From the IMG/VR virus record IMGVR_UViG_3300047444_000247, positions 1 through 31,493 of that record: a DNA stretch of 31,493 bases; one strand, given 5' to 3'. The notes under the pieces were generated by a model. That model did not search any database. It had not been told where the DNA came from and worked only from the letters and a program-made list of their open reading frames with translations. Each line of letters begins with the position of its first letter. The first letter of the stretch is position 1. This stretch comes from a virus. The translations under genes were made by a program, and so were the position numbers. This document shows, in pieces, positions 26,273-31,493 of this stretch.

Positions 26273-27986
26273 TGATCTACCTGTTCCGTATGAGGCGCTG
26301 ATTGAGCTTGGCCTGACGGATGAGCAGATCAAGGATGCGTTGGAGCGTGCGCCGCTGGTGCGGGCGTTCCAGGCGGACAAGCAGCCGGGCGCATGGTTCG
26401 ACGTCGAGCGCGCGAATAAGGCGCTGCGGGCCATGGGGGCTTTCAAGCACACGAAGGGCCGATGGGCCGGTGTGCCGATGCGCCTGGGTGAGGGTTTGGA
26501 CTCGTGGCAGGTTGTCTGGGTCTTGGCTCCGGTTTTCGGCTGGGTCTACCACGACGCGGAGATTGACCGTGTTGTGCGAGTGGTCCGCTCTGTGTGGATT
26601 GAGATCCCGCGCAAGAACGGGAAGAGCACTTTCGCGTCAGGCATTTCCGGCGTGCTGCTGCTGGCTGATGGTGAGATGGGCGCGGAGGTTTACAACGCGG
26701 CCGGGTCAACTACTCAGGCCGGCCGCGTGTTCGATGACGCCAAGCGGATGCTGCAGACCTCGAAGGCCGCACGGTCGCGCATTGAGCCCCTGAAGGAAGT
26801 CGTGCGCGTCCCAAAGACGGGCTCCATCCTTCGGGTACTTTCCCGGGTGGCAGAGACGGCGCACGGCTTGAACGTCTCAGGCGCGACCATTGACGAGATC
26901 CACACGCTACGGCTGCAGCGCAAGCTTGTCGAGGCGATCGAGACCGGCACTGGCGCCCGTGACCAGCCGCTCGTCATTTTCATCACGACCGCAGATGAGG
27001 CCGAAGAGGGCACCATCTACGACGAGAAGCACATGTACACCCGCAACGTGGCCAACGGGATCATTCAGGACCCGCGGTTCTACGGCGTTGTGTGGGCGGC
27101 CGAAGAGACGGACGATCCTTTCGCGGAATCAACGTGGCGGATGGCCAATCCGGGCTTGGGGAAGTCGCCGACGCTGGCGTACATGCGCGACCAGGCGTTG
27201 AAGGCCCAGTCCTCCCCGAGTGCGTTCCCGGCGTTCTGCCAGCTGTCCTTGAATCTGCGTATGCGGAATCAGTCGCGGTGGGTGGACTTGAACAAGTGGG
27301 ACGACTGCAAGGCGCCCTTGGAGCGTACGGCGCTGCGTGGCCGGCGTGCGTGGGGAGGCTTGGACCTTTCTGCCGTCTCTGACTTCACCGCATGGTCGGT
27401 GTGGGCTGAATCGAATCGCCCCGGCTTCCAGCTGGACCTGTTCACAAGGTTCTGGGTGCCGGGAGAGAAGGTCGTGGACCTACAGCAGCAGCTGCAGGTC
27501 CCGCTCCAGCAGTGGATTGATGAAGGCTGGGTGACGGCCACTGAGGGCGATGTCATCGACTACACGGCGGTGAAGTCGGCTGTGATCGGCGACTGCAAGC
27601 ACTTCAACATGCAGCGCGTCTCCTATGACCGGATGTTCGCCGGCCAGCTGGTGCAGGAACTCGATGCTGATCTGAAGGGCGTTGAGCTTGCCCCGGTGGC
27701 CCAGACGTTCCTTGGCTTGTCTCCTGCGTGCAAGGAGATGGAGCGGCTGTGGTCGAACGGGCAGATGCGCCATGAGGAAAACCCGGTCATGCGCTGGATG
27801 GCTTCCGTTGTGGAGGTCAAGAACGACGGGCTGGACAATATTCGGCCGGTGAAGCCTGACCGCAAGAAGTCCAGTTCCCGCATTGATGGGTTCCAGGCGG
27901 CGGTTACGGCCATGGATGGCATCGTGCGGACAAGCCTGAAGAAAAAGACAAGCGTTATTTACACCGGATCCAGTACGCGCCGATAG
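26250..27986 (+). CDS. Terminase large subunit
   Basis: 578 residues from ATG 26250 with GGAAGGG before it; the TTG at 26190 would put 60 bases of extra sequence inside the small-subunit gene. ATPase: Walker A IPRKNGKST (119-127), Walker B TIDEIH (213-218, catalytic E216), coupling motif ITTAD (245-249). Nuclease: GGLDLSAVSD (369-378, D372) and a late Asp/Gly (RIDGFQAAVTAM) as usual. It pumps DNA into the capsid and cuts at cos. Third positions here favour G and T more than in the early genes. Confidence 0.95.
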   Translation: MRTIPSTDDLPVPYEALIELGLTDEQIKDALERAPLVRAFQADKQPGAWFDVERANKALRAMGAFKHTKGRWAGVPMRLGEGLDSWQVVWVLAPVFGWVYHDAEIDRVVRVVRSVWIEIPRKNGKSTFASGISGVLLLADGEMGAEVYNAAGSTTQAGRVFDDAKRMLQTSKAARSRIEPLKEVVRVPKTGSILRVLSRVAETAHGLNVSGATIDEIHTLRLQRKLVEAIETGTGARDQPLVIFITTADEAEEGTIYDEKHMYTRNVANGIIQDPRFYGVVWAAEETDDPFAESTWRMANPGLGKSPTLAYMRDQALKAQSSPSAFPAFCQLSLNLRMRNQSRWVDLNKWDDCKAPLERTALRGRRAWGGLDLSAVSDFTAWSVWAESNRPGFQLDLFTRFWVPGEKVVDLQQQLQVPLQQWIDEGWVTATEGDVIDYTAVKSAVIGDCKHFNMQRVSYDRMFAGQLVQELDADLKGVELAPVAQTFLGLSPACKEMERLWSNGQMRHEENPVMRWMASVVEVKNDGLDNIRPVKPDRKKSSSRIDGFQAAVTAMDGIVRTSLKKKTSVIYTGSSTRR

Positions 27987-28008
27987 GGCGCGGCAGTAGG
28001 AGAACCAC

Positions 28009-28329
28009 ATGAGTCAGACGCCAAGCATCGGTCGCATCGTCCACTACGCGCTGAGCGAGCAGGACGCCGCGCAGATCAACAAACGCCGCGAAGACTTCCG
28101 GCAGTTCGTGAAGGCGAGCGGCGGGAACTACCCCAGCGACGGCTACGTGGCCCACATGGGCAACCCCGTTGAAGCGGGCGACATGTTCCCCGGCATCGTC
28201 ATCCGCGTGTGGGAAGCGGCCAAGTCGTGCAACCTCCACGTACTCCTCGACGGAAACGACACCTTCTGGGCTTGCTCAGTAAGCGAAGGCGACGGCGCAC
28301 GTCAATGGTCTTGGCCTCCCCGGCCTTGA
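28009..28329 (+). CDS. Conserved small phage protein between terminase and portal
   Basis: 106 residues, AGGAGA ribosome site. SIGRIVHYALSEQDAAQINK then GYVAHMGNPVEAGDMFPGIV and LHVLLDGNDTFWACSVSEGD is a beta-rich pattern that I recognise as a repeated small actinophage protein, often in early or packaging regions, with VxYxLxxxDA, HxGNxVxxGDxxP and LLDGNDTxWA. Function is unknown. Its placement between terminase and portal may reflect a moron-like insertion; codons end mostly in C or G, like the early genes rather than the flanking late genes. Confidence 0.72.
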   Translation: MSQTPSIGRIVHYALSEQDAAQINKRREDFRQFVKASGGNYPSDGYVAHMGNPVEAGDMFPGIVIRVWEAAKSCNLHVLLDGNDTFWACSVSEGDGARQWSWPPRP

Positions 28330-28373
28330 CGAATGCCACGAAGTTTCAGCGCAACGGACAGAGGAGGTAGCTG

Positions 28374-29816
28374 ATGGTCGCTCTGACTCTCGAAGAGGCG
28401 CAGAAACTCACCGAACGCCATTCGAACGAACTGCTTTACCGTAGGCCGAGCATTGATGAGCGCCTGAACTACTTCCGCGGGACCACCGGGACGTTGAAGT
28501 ATGCCTCAGAGAAGTTCGGGGAGTATTTTGCCCGCCGGTTCTCCGGATTCTCAGACAACTGGTGCATGCCGGTGGCCCAGGCGGCCGCTGAGCGCATGAA
28601 CTACACCGGGTTCCGCCTGTTTGGTGAGAATAAGGGCTTCGATATGGAGCTCGCCCGGGTGTGGGAGGCCAACGACGCCGACCGCGGCTCGTCTGAGGCG
28701 TTCCTCGTCTTCGGGGCAGCGTCCCGCGCATACGCTCTTGTCTCCCCTAACGACGGCAACACCCCGCGGATTACGTGGGAGCATCCGGCGCAGACTCTGG
28801 TCGATACGGATCCGCAGACGGGCGAGCGGCGCTCGGCCCTCGTCGTCTGGGCAGACGACAAGATGGACTACGCCACCCTCTACACGCCGGAATGGATCTA
28901 CAAATTCCAGCGTGAGACGGGCGAGGACCGGTACCTGAACTATGACCGGGACGGCCGCTACTTTGACCGCGCCGTCCTCGGCGGCTGGACACCACGCAAC
29001 GGTGCCGAACCGGAAGCCAACCCGCTCGGCGTTGTGCCGGTCGTGGAGCTCCGAAATCAGACGCTGCTGGACGATTCCCCGCTGTCTGATATTCAGGGCG
29101 TCATGGCGATGCAGGACAGCGTCAATCTGGTCTGGGCCTACCTGCTGAACGCGCTCGATTCCGCGTCTCTTCCGCAGAAGGTCGTGACGGGCGCTGATGT
29201 TCCGCAGATCCCGATCCTGGACAGCAATGGCCTTGAGATTGGCAGCCGGCCGGTGGAGCTGGACAAGCTTCACGGGGAGACGATTCTGTGGCTGCCCGGC
29301 GGTGAGGCCAAGATCGCTGAGTGGTCCGTGGCGCAGCTGGACGCATTCGGCAATGTGATCGAACGGGCCGTGCAGCACATTGCGGCCCAGACGAGGACTC
29401 CCCCGCACTATCTGCTCGCGGACATGGTCAACACGGCGGCCGAGTCGCTGACAATCGCCGAAGCCGGGCTCGTGTCCAAGACTCGGGAACGTATCCGCTA
29501 CGTCAACCCCGCGCTTCGAGAGGTCAACAGGCTTGTTGCTCTCTGCCAGGGCGCGGATGAGAGGCGCATATCGGCAATTGCTTCGGGCCAGAACCTTTGG
29601 GGCGATGTCCAGTACCGTTCCGAAGCGCAGATGGCCGACGCGATGGTGAAGATGAAGCAGGTGGGCTTCCCGTTCGAGTACATCGCCGAGCGCTACGGTT
29701 TGGGCCCGGACGAGGTGCAGCGCGTACTGGAGATGCGCAAGGCAGAACTCGCCGCCGACCCGCTGGCAGCCGCTCAGGCTGCCATGCAGATGCCCGCTGG
29801 AGGTAATGCCGCATGA
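28374..29816 (+). CDS. Portal protein, SPP1 gp6-like
   Basis: 480 residues; GAGGAGG seven to nine bases before the ATG. The pattern LYRRPSIDERLNYFRGTTGT, then WCMPVAQAAAERMNYTGFRL and the late DMVNTAAESLTIAEAGLVSK and FEYIAERYGLGPDEVQRVLE are typical of actinophage SPP1-type portals. Portals form the dodecameric ring through which DNA enters the capsid. The length (450-500) is usual. The stop overlaps the next start (ATGA). Confidence 0.9.
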   Translation: MVALTLEEAQKLTERHSNELLYRRPSIDERLNYFRGTTGTLKYASEKFGEYFARRFSGFSDNWCMPVAQAAAERMNYTGFRLFGENKGFDMELARVWEANDADRGSSEAFLVFGAASRAYALVSPNDGNTPRITWEHPAQTLVDTDPQTGERRSALVVWADDKMDYATLYTPEWIYKFQRETGEDRYLNYDRDGRYFDRAVLGGWTPRNGAEPEANPLGVVPVVELRNQTLLDDSPLSDIQGVMAMQDSVNLVWAYLLNALDSASLPQKVVTGADVPQIPILDSNGLEIGSRPVELDKLHGETILWLPGGEAKIAEWSVAQLDAFGNVIERAVQHIAAQTRTPPHYLLADMVNTAAESLTIAEAGLVSKTRERIRYVNPALREVNRLVALCQGADERRISAIASGQNLWGDVQYRSEAQMADAMVKMKQVGFPFEYIAERYGLGPDEVQRVLEMRKAELAADPLAAAQAAMQMPAGGNAA

Positions 29817-30088
29817 GCACCTACAACATCCCGGAAGCCGTTCAAGTTAGCGCAGAAATCGCCTATCTTGAGGCTCACTTCAAGTCGAACGGTGACCACA
29901 TTCGTGCAACCCGCGCCGCCCTCGAAGCCGCGTCGCATCTCCTGATGGCTGAGGCGTGGGAGCAGGGTGCAACCGCTGGGTGGAAGCAGTCAGGCGAAGG
30001 CTGGAATGCCGAATACCCTGATGAATCGACCGGCGAGTGCTCCGTTGACCTGACTGTGAACCCTTACAAGCAGCATGGCAACGGCTGA
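29813..30088 (+). CDS. Small protein between portal and MuF-like protein
   Basis: 91 residues from an ATGA overlap. Helical at first (EAVQVSAEIAYLEAHFKSNG, then ATRAALEAASHLLMAEAWEQ), then Trp/Glu-rich and ends in NPYKQHGNG. It overlaps the following gene by 14 bases. No family recognised. Alternatively a regulatory or assembly accessory protein. Confidence 0.62.
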   Translation: MSTYNIPEAVQVSAEIAYLEAHFKSNGDHIRATRAALEAASHLLMAEAWEQGATAGWKQSGEGWNAEYPDESTGECSVDLTVNPYKQHGNG

Positions 30089-31121
30089 GGACGTAGCAGC
30101 AGCCCATTATTTGCAGCAGGTTCAGGCGAGTAGCACGGCGGCTTACAGGGCTCAGGCTTTGTGGCAGGCGGTGGATCGTACCCGGATCGCTGATTCGTGG
30201 GCTGAGATGTTGCCTTATATGGTGCAGACGGTGTCGGCGGCGCAGTATTTGGCTGCGTCGTCCGCTAATGAGTATGTGGTTGCTGCTCTTGACGCTCAGG
30301 GGCTGGATTCGTCTGGTGCTGAGGTGGCGCCGCGTTCGTTCGCTGGTGTTGCTGCTGACGGCAGGGATCTTGCGGGTTTGTTGGCGTCTCCTGTTTATAC
30401 GGCGTTGGATGGTATCAAGCAGGGGTTGAGTGTGGATCGGGCGATGGCTGGCGGGTTGAATCAGCTTGTCATGTTGGCGTCGTCCACGGTTACTGATGCG
30501 GGCCGGGTTGCGGTTGGTGTTGGTGTTGCTTCCCGTAGCGTCCGTACGGGCTATGTGCGGATGCTCTCCCCGCCGTCGTGCGCTAGGTGCGCGGTCCTTG
30601 CGGGGAAGTTTTACCGCTGGAATGACGGGTTCGCCCGTCACCCGCAGTGTAAGTGCATCCACATCCCGACGTCTGAGAACGCGTCTGGGGATAAGCGCAC
30701 CGACCCTTACAAGTACTTCAATTCGCTCTCTGCGGATGAGCAGAACAAGTACTTCACGAAGGATGGTGCGCAGGCGATCCGTGACGGTGCTGACATGGGC
30801 CAGGTTGTGAACGCACGCCGGGGCATGTCTACGACTGCGGGTGGCTCGAAGGTCACATCCGAAGGCACAACCCGTCGCGGTTACTGGGGTGGCCAGCAGG
30901 CTACCCGCGACCGTCGCGGTTCGGAGCGTTACGGCGTGTCAAATAAGCAGCGCATGATGCCCGAGGAGATTTACAAACGCGCGAAAACCCGTGAGGACGC
31001 CGTGAGGATGCTCCGGGAGTACGGCTACATCACCCCCGCTGGTCAGGTTCCTGCCGCTATCCGCGGTGAGGGTTACGGCTTCACGGGTGGTCGCGCTAAC
31101 CGTCTTGGCTACGGGCATTAG
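30075..31121 (+). CDS. MuF-like head morphogenesis (minor capsid) protein
   Basis: 348 residues. It overlaps the previous gene and has no ribosome site of its own, so translation is probably coupled. The N-terminal helices (AAAHYLQQVQASSTAAYRAQ) and the late block SPPSCARCAVLAGKFYRWND with RHPQCKC and HIP (C169, C172, C192, C194 and nearby His) are the actinophage MuF-like/VG minor-capsid pattern; the Cys set could bind zinc. Such proteins help assemble the head, follow the portal and may be injected. Codons use many G- and T-ending triplets (GTG, TTG, GCT), unlike the C-ending early genes. Confidence 0.82.
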   Translation: MATAEDVAAAHYLQQVQASSTAAYRAQALWQAVDRTRIADSWAEMLPYMVQTVSAAQYLAASSANEYVVAALDAQGLDSSGAEVAPRSFAGVAADGRDLAGLLASPVYTALDGIKQGLSVDRAMAGGLNQLVMLASSTVTDAGRVAVGVGVASRSVRTGYVRMLSPPSCARCAVLAGKFYRWNDGFARHPQCKCIHIPTSENASGDKRTDPYKYFNSLSADEQNKYFTKDGAQAIRDGADMGQVVNARRGMSTTAGGSKVTSEGTTRRGYWGGQQATRDRRGSERYGVSNKQRMMPEEIYKRAKTREDAVRMLREYGYITPAGQVPAAIRGEGYGFTGGRANRLGYGH

Positions 31122-31134
31122 CCCAGCTAAACAG

Positions 31135-31166
31135 CCCCTCTTTACCGCAATGGTGAGGGGTTTTTT
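31135..31166 (+). terminator. Terminator between MuF-like gene and scaffold
   Basis: CCCCTC (31135-31140) pairs with GAGGGG (31155-31160), inner ACC/GGT pairing, then six T residues. It lies 13 bases after the MuF-like stop and inside the late block, so it may lower transcription across the head genes or mark a promoter boundary. Confidence 0.75.
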
Positions 31167-31201
31167 CATGCCCCGCAACGGGGACTGACAGAAAGAAAAT
31201 C

Positions 31202-31493
31202 ATGTCTGAAGTGCTTGAAACTGTTGACCCGATCACCCCCGTTGAGCCCGCCCCGGCTGGCGCAGACCCGGTTGACCCGCCCGAACCGGGCGAGGACTCG
31301 CTTGGTGATGCCGGCAAGAAGGCCCTCGATGCGATGAAGGCCGAGCGTAACGCCGCCAAAGCTGAGAAGGCCGCTCTCGCCGCCGAACTGAAGGCGCTCC
31401 GGGACGCCGCCGCACTGGCTGACAAGCCCGCGGATGAGCAGGCCATCGAGAAGGCCCGGCAGGAAGCCCGCGCTGAGGCTACGGACGCTGCTA
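31202..31493 (+). CDS. Scaffolding protein, N-terminal part (runs off the window)
   Basis: At least 97 codons; the frame is open to the right edge. The start is acidic and Pro-rich (DPVDPPEPGEDSLGD), then a helical KKALDAMKAERNAAKAEKAA stretch that continues as a coiled coil. 'GKKALDxMKxERNxA' is characteristic of siphovirus scaffolding proteins that guide assembly of the capsid shell and leave it before DNA entry. The major capsid gene is expected next, outside the window. A weak ribosome site (GAAAG) precedes the ATG. Confidence 0.8.
   Translation, partial: MSEVLETVDPITPVEPAPAGADPVDPPEPGEDSLGDAGKKALDAMKAERNAAKAEKAALAAELKALRDAAALADKPADEQAIEKARQEARAEATDAA

Noticed and set aside
28551-29408. 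285-codon leftward ORF in the portal gene
   Set aside because: Antisense shadow produced by high GC at third positions; portal frame is clearly the coding one.
29880-30662. 260-codon leftward ORF in the MuF-like gene
   Set aside because: Arg/His/Ser-rich antisense reading with no domain; the sense frame has a conserved Cys set.
1-31493. CRISPR array or insertion sequence
   Set aside because: No regularly spaced repeat-spacer series and no transposase or IS end repeats were found by eye.

Overview
The window is part of a temperate siphovirus genome from an actinobacterial host. Support for this: GC-rich DNA; GTG and TTG starts; several starts without a leader; a long early operon of tiny genes joined by ATGA/GTGA overlaps; and recognisable actinophage families (P27 small terminase, SPP1-type portal, MuF-like protein, RusA, YqaJ exonuclease, NrdH-like redoxin, C5 methylase). 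A Micrococcales/Arthrobacter-like host is a guess from overall resemblance, not a demonstration.

Layout. (a) 1-8,671: tape-measure C-terminus, distal tail protein, minor tail proteins, a lysis cassette (coiled-coil membrane protein, Amidase_2 endolysin, two-segment holin) set inside the tail block, further hub and fibre genes, an opposite-strand secreted HExxHxxGxxH metalloprotease, and a beta-helix tailspike. (b) 8,672-11,425: small genes, an excisionase-like HTH gene, an attP whose core is the 3' half of a tRNA-Phe gene flanked by paired repeats, and a tyrosine integrase. (c) 11,435-12,663: immunity switch with two leftward XRE proteins and a rightward Cro-like protein, with apparently leaderless divergent starts. 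(d) 12,660-24,397: rightward early operon with GIY-YIG protein, exonuclease, SSB, redoxin, C5 methylase, replication-type protein followed by an origin-like repeat region, RusA, and many small Cys/His-rich proteins. (e) 24,398-24,960: terminator and two tRNA genes with an odd element between them. (f) 25,293-31,493: HNH endonuclease, cos-like G/C-rich tract, terminase small and large subunits, a conserved small protein, portal, MuF-like protein and the start of a scaffold.

The gene order runs without interruption through attP and through the packaging site. The sequenced molecule is therefore best read as a circular or concatemeric phage genome (or circularised assembly), not an integrated prophage. 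Capsid, connector, major tail and chaperone genes are expected outside the window, between the scaffold and the tape measure.

How the parts work together: integrase with one of two excisionase-like proteins moves the genome in and out of a host tRNA-Phe gene; the XRE/Cro pair chooses between states; the early operon supplies recombination, replication and DNA modification; the late modules package DNA, build the tail and lyse the cell. The most unusual observations are an apparently dual-coding stretch inside the methylase gene, a secreted metzincin in the tail region, an internal start that could give a free endolysin C-terminal domain, and the repeat-dense intergenic stretch after the replication gene.
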